A DNA stretch of 64,000 nucleotides. Source: Bradyrhizobium guangdongense (GTDB lineage Bacteria > Pseudomonadota > Alphaproteobacteria > Rhizobiales > Xanthobacteraceae). Under the pieces are notes generated by a model that ran no database searches, was not told where the DNA came from, and saw only the letters and a program-made list of their open reading frames with translations. A program made the translations under genes and the position numbers. The stretch is from contig NZ_CP030052.1 of NCBI RefSeq assembly GCF_004114975.1, positions 248,001-312,000 of the forward strand, written 5' to 3'. This document shows, piece after piece, positions 1-12,514 of this stretch. Each line of letters opens with the position of its first letter. Positions within the stretch are counted from its first letter, which is position 1.

Positions 1-236
1 TCTCGGTGCCGATGTCCCGCTGCGATATTCAAGATAGTGGCGTATGGTGCAACCATCGGGAGAGAGGCACCGGGAGCACCAAGGTGCGGGCAGGCCGATG
101 CATACGATCAGCCACGAGCTCGGGTTAGTAGCTGGCCGCCTCTGCGACCAGCCCGGTTGCGCTGAGAGCGCGCATCCGTAGTTGTCGTGTCGCCCGTAGC
201 TCCCGTCATGTGGTCTGATTTGGCAGGAGGTGCAAG
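1..236 (+). repeat. Non-coding 5' end of an IS110-family element (second copy at 21845-22078)
   Basis: This stretch matches the reverse complement of 21845-22078 along nearly all its length, with scattered substitutions. In both places it lies directly upstream of an IS110-type transposase reading frame (here from about 237). The element end is cut by the window edge, probably by about 15 bases. In IS110-group elements this 5' non-coding end carries the bridge RNA gene; whether it does so here is inference. Confidence 0.75.
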
Positions 237-700
237 TGCGACGGGTGATTGACATCGACGTCCGAACCTCGGAGAGGTGGTGGTTTGGGAGGATGGCAGC
301 CTCCGACATGCGGGCCGTATTGATATAGACGCGGACTGCGTTGGACGGTTTTGGCAAGACCCTGCTGGCCAGTGATGCGGTGGTGGTCGAAGCGACCGCG
401 AACAGAGTGGCGGTGTCGCCGGTTCTGGCGTCGTTCGTGGCACGCGTGATTGTCGCCAATTCGCATCAGGTGAAGGCGATCGCCCAGGCTCAAGTCGAGA
501 CCGACAAGATCGATGCCGGCACACTCGCGTGTCTGCAGGCGCCCGCGGCACCTGCCGCAGATCCGGACGCCTGACGCAGAGACGGAACGCAAGCGTCGGC
601 TAGCGGCGCGGCGCTACCAGGTCGTGCGGCATCGCGCGGCTCAAGAACGAGGTGCAATCGATCCTGCACGCGCACCTGATCCCGAAGTGCTCCAGGCCTG
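237..700 (+). pseudogene. IS110-family transposase remnant
   Basis: The frames read like a damaged copy of the transposase at 20610-21844. The N-terminal part begins VRRVIDIDV, runs into a stop near 331, and is followed by a segment with the conserved DKIDAGTLA motif (frame 341-574). A shifted frame then matches the ARRYQVVRHR region. Homology fades near 700, so the C-terminal half is missing. At least two frame changes and the truncation rule out a working enzyme. The RuvC-like DEDD catalytic set cannot be complete. Confidence 0.8.
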
Positions 701-1709
701 CTCGCGGTCCCCGAGATCGTCCGCGCCACTTGTCGGGCCAAGCGCGCGTCCGCCGGGTTTCAGCAACGGTGCGCTTGATCTAACACCAGGCAGTACGATT
801 ATTGTTAGTTTTGCGCCAGCTGCCCATGTTAGATGTCCAACGATGGCAGCATGGGCGCTGCAACTGCTGCCGCGCATACCGTCATGGACCGCCTACATGC
901 GGCAAGAGCCTCTCCCTCATAGCGCCAGGACCTATCTCAGGAGATTGAGCGTCACTCTCAAGCTTCTGGGCAACGGCCCAAATGTTCTGCGGCCGAGGCA
1001 ATGCTGCGAGCAGGAGCATAGTCTCTCCCACACTCCTACATCACCAGAACCAAAACGGCAGAGCAACCTAGTCGGCAGTTGGTCCCGTTGTCATAAGGCG
1101 CGGCACGCTACTTGCTTAACGGCCAATGAGAATAGATGCATTGGTCTCTCGCGAGAACAGGTGCTCGATGACTTTTGTCAGGATACTTCTGCCAACACTT
1201 TGGCGCCGAGGCGCTGCAATCGCAAGCGGCGGTGCATCTTATATCCGAAGTAGCGACATGAGCTCTCGCTTGGATTCCATGCGAGCGGCCACAGCTGCCC
1301 CCACTAGCGCCGTGTCCGCTTTCACCGCCGTAGATCTCATCCAAACCGACCGGCGCACTTGCTCGACCGCTTTGCGCCGAGCGGTGCGCCTGACGGCGAA
1401 TGACGGTCACCACCACCTTTCACTCTTCTTCCAACCTGCGTCGCTCGGACATGCGATAATGACGCCTTGCGTTGAGCAACGGCAAGCTGACAGTGCACCA
1501 AAGTCCGCAATCTTGTCGCGCCGCGATCGCACTTTTCATGGAGCACAAGCGAGCGCATCAAGTGAGATACGCAATTGTATGGCATACCGACGGCTTTTTA
1601 CCTTCTTTCGCAATCTTACATTGTTCTACAGCGCCCTTGCGTGCGGCATGAGCTTCGCTGGCTGAGTGCGTACTTTTTGTTAGCTTTTGAAGACGCCGGA
1701 GTTCGACAC
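701..1709. other. Gene-free stretch
   Basis: Long frames exist on both strands, including 513-1253 and 1126-1665 on the plus strand. None shows a recognisable motif, a convincing ribosome binding site or protein-like composition. I see no repeat or insertion sequence in it. The last 100 bases are the leader of the cold-shock gene. Confidence 0.5.
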
Positions 1710-1916
1710 ATGGCAACAGGTATCGTGAAATGGTTCAACGCAAGAAAGGGATATGGCTTCATCAGACCGGATGACGGAGGTCCGGACGTATTCGTACACG
1801 CCAGCGCGGTCGCAAAAGCCGGAAGAAGCGACTTAGCCGAAGGCATACGAATTTGCTACGAGCTCAGGACCAGTGCGGCAGGCCGAACCTTTGCAGAGGA
1901 CCTCAGCATCCCCTAG
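1710..1916 (+). CDS. Cold-shock domain protein (CspA family)
   Basis: A 68-residue protein made of a single cold-shock domain, the usual length for the family. It starts MATGIVKWFNARKGYGFI and carries the RNA-binding motifs RNP1 (KGYGFI, about residues 13-18) and RNP2 (VFVHAS, about 27-32), with the conserved DGGPDVF turn between them. Such proteins bind single-stranded nucleic acid in the cytoplasm and act as RNA chaperones or antiterminators. The frame stays open upstream to 1575, but the ATG at 1710 gives the exact family N terminus. It stands alone among IS remnants, and an IS110 fragment begins about 100 bp downstream. A symbiosis-island Csp may have a specialised role, but nothing in the sequence says which. 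Confidence 0.9.
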   Translation: MATGIVKWFNARKGYGFIRPDDGGPDVFVHASAVAKAGRSDLAEGIRICYELRTSAAGRTFAEDLSIP

Positions 1917-2022
1917 ACCCTTTGTCCGCCCTGTGAGGTGACGGGCGGCCCCGCGGCAAGCTCCTATCGAGGGTTGCGCCGGATGGTCCGGCGCCGAACC
2001 CCAAGCATGGGGAGCGGGCCTG

Positions 2023-2285
2023 ATGAACCATAGCATTTTCGTAGGGCTGGATGTACACAAGGCAACGATTTCGGTTGCGATGGCCCAAGGAGTGCGCGGC
2101 GAGGAAGTTCGCAACTTAGGGATCATCCTAATCGCGCCGACCAATCAACAAGCGGGCAAAGAGCCCAGGTCAAGCTGTGCATCCTCTATCACCCCTTGTC
2201 GGCGGCCAGCAAAGCCGGGGTGATCGTCACCACCGCCATTGCACGCGAGATGGTCGGCTGCCTGTGGGCGACGCTCTTCAAGTAA
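2023..2285 (+). pseudogene. IS110-family transposase remnant (N and C termini joined)
   Basis: The frame from 2023 starts MNHSIFVGLDVHKATISVA, the typical N terminus of an IS110 transposase with its first catalytic Asp. It loses homology after about 35 codons. At 2222-2285 another stretch reads IVTTAIAREMVGCLWAT, typical of the family's C terminus. The roughly 300 residues between are missing, so this is an internal deletion derivative. It belongs to a different subgroup from the copies at 237 and 20610. Confidence 0.75.
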
Positions 2286-2622
2286 GAACTCGGCCCGGCC
2301 GCGTGTGAAGAGCGCTGGTCGAGCGTATCGGTGCCAGGGCGGGAGGCAGGGCGCGGTGGGGACTCCTCGTATGAGCCGGCATTGTCGACGCTCGCTCGCA
2401 GATCTCGCCGCAAGTCCAGCACGGGACCTATTTGACGCTGGATCGAACGAAGCCACGTCTTGTGAGCGTGTAACTATGGGGGCTTGATCTAGGCTGTAGC
2501 GCGGCAATCTGGGTAGGAAGTGCGCGGCAATCAGGATGGCGAGGCGTGTCGCGGCCTGATGATGATTGCCGCGATGATTGTCGCGCGCAAGAGTTTTGTT
2601 GAACTCTGATTGTCGCGCAGCG

Positions 2623-5051
<2,429 letters not shown>

Positions 5052-5185
5052 TCATCTCCGAGCACGTCGGCTCTTTGGCTCTAGCTGGTTTCCTGATCCA
5101 GATCTGTTCGATCGTTGCGCCCATTCGGGTCGTCGCCTTCTCACACCCCCTTCGCCAACGTCAGGCTATTTCGTGCTGCATGCAG

Positions 5186-6211
5186 TCATGCCGTCACTGC
5201 CTGCGCTGGGTTCCGATAATCCTCCTTCCGGGTGAGCATGGCCCAAATCGTCCGAGCCATCTTGTTCGCCAAGGCGATCGCCACAAGCATGCGCGGCTTC
5301 CTCGCCAGCATCTGCGCCAGCCAGGATCCGCTAGGGATCGACTTGCGCCCGAGCCAGTTCAGCCGCGACATCGCCCCAACGATGAGCAACTGGCGAATGT
5401 CCGCCTGTCCTTCCTTCGAAACGCGTCCGAGCCTTTCCTTTCCCCCTGAGGAATGTTGCCGTGGGACCAAGCCGAGCCAAGCCGCGAAGTCTCGGCCACG
5501 TCGAAAGGCCGCCATGTCGGGCGCGAAAGCCTCGATCGCGAGTGCGGTCAGCGGGCCGACCCCCGGCATTGTCTGCAGCCGCTGCGCCGTGACCGTCCGC
5601 GTCGCCAACTTCTTGAGCTGCTCTGCCTTGGCATCGATCCGCTCCGTCTTGTAGGCGATCTGATCAATGAGACTCCGACATTCCTCGCGGACCAGTTCTG
5701 GTAGATCGCTGTTCGGATCTTCGAGGATTGCGTCAATGCGTTTAAGTTGTTCGATTCCTTGCGGGATGATATGGCCGAATTCGTAGAGAACAGAACGCAG
5801 CGCATTCACCAGATCGGTGCGCTGATGAACAAGGCGCTTCCGAGCCCGAAAGAGCACTGCCCTGGCCTGCTGTTCTTCCGATTTCGGCTCGACGAAGCGC
5901 ATCTCGGGGCGCTGTGCCGCGATCACGATTGCTTCGGCATCAGCCGCGTCGTTCTTTTGGCGTTTCACAAAAGGCTTCACATATTGCGGAGCGATCAGTT
6001 TCACTTCATGGCCGAGCTTGACCATCTCCCGTGCCCAATAGTGGGCGCTGCCACAGGCTTCCATCACCACCACTGCCGATGGGTGGCCCGCCATGAACTT
6101 CCGAAACTGAAGCCGCGACAGTTTCTTTCGAAATTTCAAGTGTCCCGCCATTGACGCCCCGTGGAGCTGAAACACATTCTTGGCTAGATCCACTCCGATC
6201 ACCGTATCCAT
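5186..6211 (-). CDS. IS110-family transposase, nested in IS21 copy 1
   Basis: A 341-residue IS110-type recombinase with an N-terminal RuvC-like DEDD domain (first Asp in VIGVDLAKN, DAADAEAI near residue 98) and a C-terminal transposase_20 domain (MPGVGPLTALAIEAFAPD, then GRDFAAWLGLVPRQ). The start at 6211 is preceded by AGAGGA at good spacing; the frame also reaches 6247. The translation is identical to the copy at 34049-35074. IS110 enzymes act with a structured bridge RNA encoded in the non-coding end of the element. The flanking 5049-5185 and 6212-6500 would hold it. It appears complete and potentially active. Confidence 0.9.
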   Translation of the reverse strand: MDTVIGVDLAKNVFQLHGASMAGHLKFRKKLSRLQFRKFMAGHPSAVVVMEACGSAHYWAREMVKLGHEVKLIAPQYVKPFVKRQKNDAADAEAIVIAAQRPEMRFVEPKSEEQQARAVLFRARKRLVHQRTDLVNALRSVLYEFGHIIPQGIEQLKRIDAILEDPNSDLPELVREECRSLIDQIAYKTERIDAKAEQLKKLATRTVTAQRLQTMPGVGPLTALAIEAFAPDMAAFRRGRDFAAWLGLVPRQHSSGGKERLGRVSKEGQADIRQLLIVGAMSRLNWLGRKSIPSGSWLAQMLARKPRMLVAIALANKMARTIWAMLTRKEDYRNPAQAVTA

Positions 6212-6531
6212 CAATTTGCCGTCCTCTTCGCTTCGGGGTTCAAACACTGCGTTCTTGGCACATTACGATGCCGTCTGGGGAGGGCGGCAACCATCCCATC
6301 TCATCTGGTGATCTGTGATGTGTCGGCCGGGCAAGCGAGTGATTCCTCTTGGCGGAAGAACCACTTGCATAACCCCGCCGGCCGCGATCACCAGTCGGCG
6401 CGGTCCTCCTCGGGATCGCGCCGACGCTGGGCTCGTAACTCCGGTCGGGCTACGCCCTCCCTCCGTCACGAGCCCAGCGAAACTCTCTCACCTTGATTGA
6501 CGCTGCCTTCCATCCTGATCGTCGCGCGACA

Positions 6532-7135
6532 CTAGGCGCCCGTCGGCGCGATTGACTCGATGTCCGCGAGCGAGTGTGGCCGCCGGTTGTCGCTGAACTG
6601 GCAGCAAAGAACGCTGCCTATACCGGGACGCGACTTGCACGAGCGGCTCAGGCGCCACAGTTTGCTCGTTTTGACCGATGGCGGCGACGGTGCGAGGAAC
6701 GCGATGCTCCAGCTGAAGCGGCAGGCCTGCTGTAGAGTGAGGGCAGCTGTGCTACGTCTGATTATGGGATCAACACCAGAACGCAACTGACGTCCCCGTC
6801 TGTCAGACTCGGGACAGTTGTCGCACTAACATGGCGTCGCGACGCTCTCGCAATGGTGCTCAGAATCCCCTAACTCATTTATACGTGTCAGAACTGTCAT
6901 GCTCCCGCCGATGGCATCGGACTTGCTGATCCTCTCCTTGAGAGGCTTGCCCGGAGCTACTCCGGGGAGGTTTATTTGGCCCTGGAGGGGAATTGTAAAT
7001 GGCGGAGAAGGCGTGCTCGAGATGCGGTCGATATCAATAAGATCAGGCTACGCGCTGACCAATACGTCCATTATCCAAGATACTGTTCGACCGATCCCAC
7101 CTTCGGGCGCTCACGACCGCCTAAAACGGTAAAGC
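6532..7135. other. Gene-free stretch with a diverged repeat
   Basis: No convincing gene. The frames at 6532-6786 and 6899-7248 lack motifs. At about 7000-7070 a segment is a diverged copy of 9445-9513, which lies in the 5' non-coding end of the IS110-family pseudogene at 8317-9373. This stretch may therefore contain the orphan end of a related element. Confidence 0.45.
7000..7070 (+). repeat. Diverged repeat A (partner at 9445-9513)
   Basis: The two segments share the order GTCGATATC, ATCAGGCT, CGCG, TGACCAATA and GTCC with the same spacing. I judge identity at about three quarters by eye. Both read AVDI..IRLR.DQYV in one frame, but neither lies in a plausible gene. The partner sits just upstream of an IS110-type transposase, so an element-end origin is the simplest reading. 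Confidence 0.5.
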
Positions 7136-7240
7136 ATGGAGCGCGCGGTGATCTTGGCACTCTGCGTGGCCGCTCTCGCAGCCGGTGGAGTGCTGCTTTC
7201 GTTCGCCAAGCAAGCGCTATACGTCTTGGCATTGGGGTAG
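7136..7240 (+). CDS. Possible 34-residue single-pass membrane protein
   Basis: A short frame encoding MERAVILALCVAALAAGG and 16 further residues. About 20 hydrophobic residues form one candidate transmembrane helix, and the ends carry few charges. No clear ribosome binding site is visible upstream, so it may be chance. It is followed 150 bp later by the secreted protein gene at 7393 on the same strand. Confidence 0.3.
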   Translation: MERAVILALCVAALAAGGVLLSFAKQALYVLALG

Positions 7241-7392
7241 GAAAGTAGCGTAGCGATCATGTGGCTGTGGCACTTGATTGGCGGCAGCCAATATTTGGAT
7301 CAGCAGCACTGGCTGCGCAGGCCGCCAGGCGGGAGCTTTTTGACGACATCTTGGAGCCGACTGTCGAAACGACCGTGATAAGGAGTCGAACG

Positions 7393-7803
7393 ATGAGCAG
7401 CTGGAAGTCCCTATTGAGCTGTACGGTGGTGGGAGTCCTGATGGTTGTCCAGTTGGAGCTGGCGACGGCAGCGCCGATGCCGAGGAGTGTCGGAGTCGTG
7501 CAGGCCTTTCCTGGAGGCACGACCACGATGTCCCCTGTCTCTCACTGCAACTGCGAACGGAGGATCTCCAGTCTTGCAAGAGCCGAACTCTTCCGTGGCG
7601 CAAGTACGAGCGGCGGCTGTTATGGCCCTTATTGCGTATATGCGGAGCCGCCTTATGGATACCCTCCGGTCAGTTATGGCTGCAGTCCGTACCATACCGG
7701 CCCGCGGTCGTACCCGTTCCGCGCATATCCCTGCCACGGTTATAGGCACGGTTGTTACGGACGCCACTGTTGTTATCGCCAGTACGACTGCCCGGATTTG
7801 TGA
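7393..7803 (+). CDS. Exported Cys/Tyr/Gly-rich protein of unknown function
   Basis: A 136-residue protein. The ATG at 7393 is preceded by AAGGAG at good spacing. A signal peptide is plausible: a basic start, a hydrophobic stretch SCTVVGVLMVVQLELATA, then a cleavage site after ATA-AP near residue 27. The mature part has a proline/glycine/tyrosine-rich tail with repeated YGP, YGYPP, GYRHGCYGRHCC-type motifs and about ten cysteines. That composition suggests a disulphide-rich or metal-binding extracytoplasmic protein. I do not recognise the family. The open frame runs further upstream to 7261 but only the 7393 start gives a signal peptide. Confidence 0.6.
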   Translation: MSSWKSLLSCTVVGVLMVVQLELATAAPMPRSVGVVQAFPGGTTTMSPVSHCNCERRISSLARAELFRGASTSGGCYGPYCVYAEPPYGYPPVSYGCSPYHTGPRSYPFRAYPCHGYRHGCYGRHCCYRQYDCPDL

Positions 7804-8134
7804 CCGACCGGCGAGACGAAACTGTCGGCTACTGGTGAAGCGGATCTATAGCAAGGAGCAATATAAATGACCCCGATGTATGGTCCGGCCGTGCGTTGCA
7901 AGTGGTTTCGCCGAGCTGGCGGTGAGCGGTCTTGCATCAATGTATCCGGCCTTTGATTGGAGCATTTGCTCCGGCCACCATGGATATCAGCGCGCGTGCG
8001 TTCTCGTTAGCGGACAGGCCTCGATTGGACCATTCGGGTCACCAGTGTTCGCATGCGCCGGGAAGACCGAACCTCCATCTCGTCTCATCCTCTCGCAGAC
8101 CTCGGCTGGAAATTATTGATAGGGGCTTACGTCA

Positions 8135-8275
8135 TCGCTTGCTCCTCATTTTGCTCAGTTCCTTTGTTCGAGCCAAGGGCCGTTCCTTCGTCCCGGCCCG
8201 CAGAACGTCGATCGCGTCGCGCGCAGGGGCGGTCAAGGCCAGCCGTCGCGCTTGGCTTGCGGCTGGCTCCGGCGT
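8135..8275. repeat. Non-coding repeat shared with 20333-20460
   Basis: About 110 bases align with 20333-20440, sharing TTTGTTCG, TTCCGTCCCGGCC-like and GCGCGCAGGGGCGGTCAAGG blocks in the same order. Both copies lie 3' of an IS110-type transposase gene on the minus strand. This copy ends in an inverted repeat, GCCAGCCG with CGGCTGGC. It could be the 3' end of the elements or a separate short repeat. Confidence 0.55.
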
Positions 8276-8316
8276 TGCCAGGCTGCGCCTTGACCGCGCC
8301 CAGCACGGCGCGAGGA

Positions 8317-9373
8317 TCAAGCGGGTCGGACGCCTGCATCGTCAGTCCTCGTCAGCTCGAAGGCGCGTCCTTTGGCCAGCACCGCCCAGGCGATGCGGGC
8401 AAGCTTGTTGGCGAGCGCGATCGCGAGCACGTTGTGGTGCAACCGCCTTTTGGCGGCTTCGATCCAGGACTTGAGCCCATAACTTTCCCAGTTCTTTATC
8501 CTGACCAGCACAACGCACGCCGCCTGCACGAACAGAACGCGCAGGTAGCGATTGCCGCGCCTCGAGATTTTGCCGAGGATCGTGCGGTCTCCCGTCGAGA
8601 TCTGCTTGGGCAAGCCAAGCGCCGAAGTCGCGGCCTTTGGAGAATACGTCTCCGGTGCCGATCGCGGCCACCATGGCGCTCGAAATGATCGGCCCGATGC
8701 CAGGCACCGTCATTAGGCGCGAGCATGCCTGATCTTGACGGGCCAATGCTTCAATCTCGCCGGAGAGGCCATCGATGCGCTGATCCAGCCGGTGCCAGTC
8801 GCCTGCCAGCTCCTCGATGACACGCAACATGCGTGGCGACAGGGCATCGGCGCGCGTCGCAAGGATGGTGGGCAGTTCGGTGCGCAAGAAGCCGATACCT
8901 TGGCGCACGGCGATCCCGCGCTCCAACATGAAGGCGCGAATCTGGTTGATGATGCCGGTGCGTTGCGATACCAGCCGCTCGCGCACCCGGTGCAGCGCCT
9001 GCAGATCCAGTTGCTCCGCGGTCTTGGTCGCCACGAACTTCATCGTCGGGCGCTGCACGGCTTCGGCAATCGCTTCGGCGTCATTGAAGTCGTTCTCCTG
9101 TCCCCTGCTATAGGGGCGGACATATTTGGCCGGCATCAACCTCGCATCGTGACCAAGCGATGCGAGTTTGCGGCTCAGGTGATGTGCGCCGACGCAGGCT
9201 TCCATACCGATCAGGCAACGCGGCAGATTTGCGAGCCGCGCCTCCACTTGCCCACGCGGTCACTTTTGACGCAGAACGATGGCGCCGCGCGCATCGTGGC
9301 CGACGACGTTGAACGAGTTCTTGCCGATATCGATGCCGATCACGGCGATCGCGGTATTGGGTGTCTGAGACAT
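8317..9373 (-). pseudogene. IS110-family transposase, broken
   Basis: It starts MSQTPNTAIAVIGIDIGKNS at 9373, with the first catalytic Asp in place. The codon after VLRQK is TGA where a Trp is expected, giving an early stop. The main body (9247-8640) has the DAEAIAEAVQRP and MTVPGIGPIISSAMVAA motifs. Near 8620 the frame shifts into the C-terminal part at 8613-8317, which ends with the family's AIALANKLARIAWAVL. A nonsense codon and a frameshift mean no full-length enzyme is made. It differs from the nested IS110 at 5186 and from the type at 20610. Confidence 0.85.
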
Positions 9374-10300
9374 GGTGTGCTCCTTGTCTTTGCCGCCCCT
9401 TACCAGCTTCGCTTGCTGGCGGGGGCAGGAGGCCCATTAGCGGAGCTCGGAAGAGGAGGCGAACATGCCGTCGATATCGGGAGAATCAGGCTCCGCGATG
9501 ACCAATATGTCCGTGAGTTTATTCGAACCTGATAACGACGTTCCAGGCGGCAAGCAATTGTAAAAGAGAACGCATGGAACACGTGGCGTCTAGGCACTCC
9601 GGGGCGTCGCTCTGTCGAGGAATGTCTTGGCCATCTCGCTGTCAGTCATGCAGGTATACGTCGGCATTCATCTCCAGTGCCGGATCGAGGTCTGCATCCA
9701 GGTGCATCTCCGGCGCCGACATGCTCCGGCAACACTATCCATGCCTGTTGCGAGTGACTGTCGAGTTACGAAGAACTCATGACCGCACATGGACGCATGG
9801 AGCACGCAGAGCATGCTTTGCTGATCGCCGTGCTGGCGCTATTCCGGTATCCTGGGCGATCTCGGACAAGCTCGGTAAGAGTGCACAAACCGAAGCGATC
9901 AGCAAACCTGTGGACGCCGTCATCGACTGGGCCTTGTTCATGGCCAAGACCAGCCGCCGCACAATGGTGGAGATGGTAGCTGAGCTGGAATCTCCTGCGG
10001 CGTCTATGTCACGCGTTCGCCGAGCTTCGACAAGCCAGGCCGATCGCCAGGACGGGCACTACGTTGGGGCCGGCAGCAATCACGCCCTCCCGCTCGATGC
10101 CGTCGGGAGCGCTGACCTAAGCGATGTGAGGTTGATACTTTGTGCCTCCGTTATGAAAAGGCTTGAATCGCACCTAGCGTCACATTGTACGATCCTGGAA
10201 TGAAGTCGAGACCTCTGGTGAACCAACGCCGGCTACTCCTTAGCACCTGGGATGGCATACTTGGCTGTGGAGTTCTCGTATCTGTTCTAGTGGAAACCGG
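9374..10300. other. Gene-free stretch
   Basis: 9374-9550 is the 5' non-coding end of the IS110 remnant and includes repeat B (9445-9513). From 9551 to 10300 I find no recognisable gene; the frame 9574-10203 has no motif or binding site. Confidence 0.45.
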
Positions 10301-10543
10301 ATGAAACGCGCGCTTTTGACTACGGCCGCACTGCTTTTGTTGGTAGGCACTGCTTCAGCCCGCACGCAAGAGGGCCCACCGGAAGGCGCGCAGGAGCCCC
10401 CCGCCCGGGAGACTCCCTGGGACCCTGATGACCCGGGTGCGGCGTGCCGCCGGGTGCCGGTTCCTTGTTCTGAGGAAGAGAGAATTAAACATCCAGGCCG
10501 GCTGATTTGCGGCCATCAACGGCGCGGCAACTGCCGCACCTGA
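10301..10543 (+). CDS. Small exported protein of unknown function
   Basis: An 80-residue product with a clear signal peptide: MKRALLTTAALLLLVGTASA, with cleavage expected after ASA near residue 20. The mature part of about 60 residues is Pro/Glu/Arg-rich, with three cysteines in a C-terminal half (AACRRVPVPC, LICGHQ, NCRT). The ribosome binding site is weak. No operon partner lies within 400 bp. I do not recognise the family. Confidence 0.55.
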   Translation: MKRALLTTAALLLLVGTASARTQEGPPEGAQEPPARETPWDPDDPGAACRRVPVPCSEEERIKHPGRLICGHQRRGNCRT

Positions 10544-11038
10544 CAAAGAGAGCCCGCCGACGACCGTGCAACTTGATCGATCGGCCGCTATTTGGACTTG
10601 TGTTAGTTACCGCCGTCCACATCGAGCCTCGACGTCAGCACACCGAGGCCTACTCACCGCGCCGCAACCTAATCTCGGCAGAGGCTACACTTATCGATGC
10701 GGAGATTCCGTTCCGGACAGCAGGGACCATAAGAGCCCGTCGATGGGGATAGTGCTCTAGGGTTGGGTGATGGCTCCGCGACAGCTGCAATGTCGCGGTC
10801 GATCTCTTGCGCAAGCGAGGCCAGTTCGCTCCTCGCAGTATCCACGATCCATTGATCGAGACCGAAAGCATCTTTGCCCCCATAACAAAGCCGTGAGCCG
10901 TCGAGCGAGCTCGCCGGCGGTGACGAACTTGCATTCCAGATGACTACTGTCCTGACTCACAAGTTCGCAATCGTAAAATCGCATTGGATTCGCTTGGTTG
11001 TGCCAGAGCTGGGTGCTGGAATAGCGACGAAGGATTTG
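10544..11038. other. Gene-free stretch
   Basis: No recognisable gene, repeat or regulatory site seen. The overlapping frames on both strands are short and without motifs. Confidence 0.4.
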
Positions 11039-12095
11039 ATGTCGGTCCAGCTACTTGCGCCCCTGATATTGAGCGATGATGAGCGTGCCGCACTGACGTC
11101 ACTGACGAAGCGGCGGAACACGGCGCAGGCGCTGGCTCTGAAAGCCCGGATTGTGTTGACCTGCGCGGAGGGAGGACAGAACAAGAAAGTGGCGGCCAAG
11201 CTGCGCCTGGAGCGGCGGGACGGTAGGCAAGTCGCGCCACCGTTTTTGTAGAGCAGCGCGTGGCCGGGCTTCACGACGAGCCGCGTTCCGGGGCTCCGCG
11301 CACGGTTGATGATGTCCGAATCGAAGTCGTGACCGTGCGAACGCTGGAGAACTGCCCCGCCACGCATTGGAGCTCCCGCAGCATGGCAAAGGCGAGCGGT
11401 CTGTTGGTGTCGACGGTTCAACGCATCTGGCGGGCCTTCGGGCCAGCCGCATCGGATGGAGACGTTCAAGCTCTCGACAGACCCGTACCTACTGGCCAAG
11501 GTCCGCGACGTCGTCGGCTTTACGTCTCGCCGCCGCAGCACGCCATCGTCCCGTGTGTGAGCGACAAATCCCAAATCCAGGCTCTGGATCGCAGCCAGCC
11601 GATGTGGCCGATGCGACCTGGCCAGCCGGCCCGAAGGAGCCATGACTACAAAAGGCATGGCACCACCTCGCTGGTCGCGCCCTCGATATTGCGACCGGAC
11701 GGGTCATCGGCAAGTGCTACCGACTTCACCGCGCCGCCGAATTTTGCAAGCTCCTCGACGAGACCCAGCCCGCGCCGGCTCGACGTCCATCTCGTCATGG
11801 ACAACTACGCCACGCACACGACCCCGCTGATCCGGCGATGGCTAGTTAAAAGGCCGCGTTGGCATGTGCACCTGACCCCGACCAGCTCGTCATGGCTCAA
11901 TCAGGAGCGCTTCTTCGAGCTCCTGACCGACAAGAACATCAGGCGCAGCGTCTATCGGAGCATTGCCGCCGTCAGGGCCGACATCGCTTCATTCATCGAA
12001 CGGCACAACGCCGATCCAAAACCATTTCCATGGACCAATTCAATCGAGCGCTTCTGCCGATCCAATGCTCTGGTTCAGGACACTAGACTTGCAGC
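11039..12095 (+). pseudogene. IS630-family transposase, broken
   Basis: It starts MSVQLLAPLILSDDERAAL, the IS630 helix-turn-helix N terminus, and stops at 11251 after a frame change. A frame from 11260 then carries the GLHDEPRSGAPR linker and further helix-turn-helix region. The C-terminal catalytic part around 11790-12060 shows VMDNYATH and LTPTSSSWLNQ with an Asp and the FIERHN tail. Several frame changes and a missing stretch near 11480-11700 make it inactive. Confidence 0.85.
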
Positions 12096-12514
12096 AGCAC
12101 CCAGTGTGGGGCTCTGCGCATTTGGCCATAACGTTAATCATGGGCATGTACTCGAAGAGCGACCAAACACAGTTCGGCCCGCCGAACGGAATCGAGGCAA
12201 GAATGTGTCGACCCACGATCACGAGGATAAGTCTGGCCAGACCGCCCAACTGCTCGCAACGGCCAGGCCACTGAATGCCGAAGTGATACTTCATTGAAAA
12301 CAAGAACGCCGCGGCATTGCTTGGTCGATTTCGGACAAGTCTGTCGAATTAGCCACACATCGGTGTCGCAACGGGTGAATACATAAGCCTTCCCTTCACC
12401 AGCCACGTGACTGCCGCCGGTCAGGATCGCGGTCGCTATACGGACCTCGTTTGCGATGGCACAACTATTGCTACCCCTTTACTCTGACACTCCATCTAAC
12501 AATCGAGGAAGTAC
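12096..12514. other. Gene-free stretch
   Basis: No gene recognised. The last 30 bases hold the ribosome binding site of the AAA+ ATPase. Confidence 0.4.

Noticed and set aside
1917..1960. Inverted repeat CCGCCC...GGGCGG after the cold-shock gene as a terminator
   Set aside because: Only a 6-bp stem with an 11-base loop and no T-run; it may belong to the adjacent IS110 remnant.
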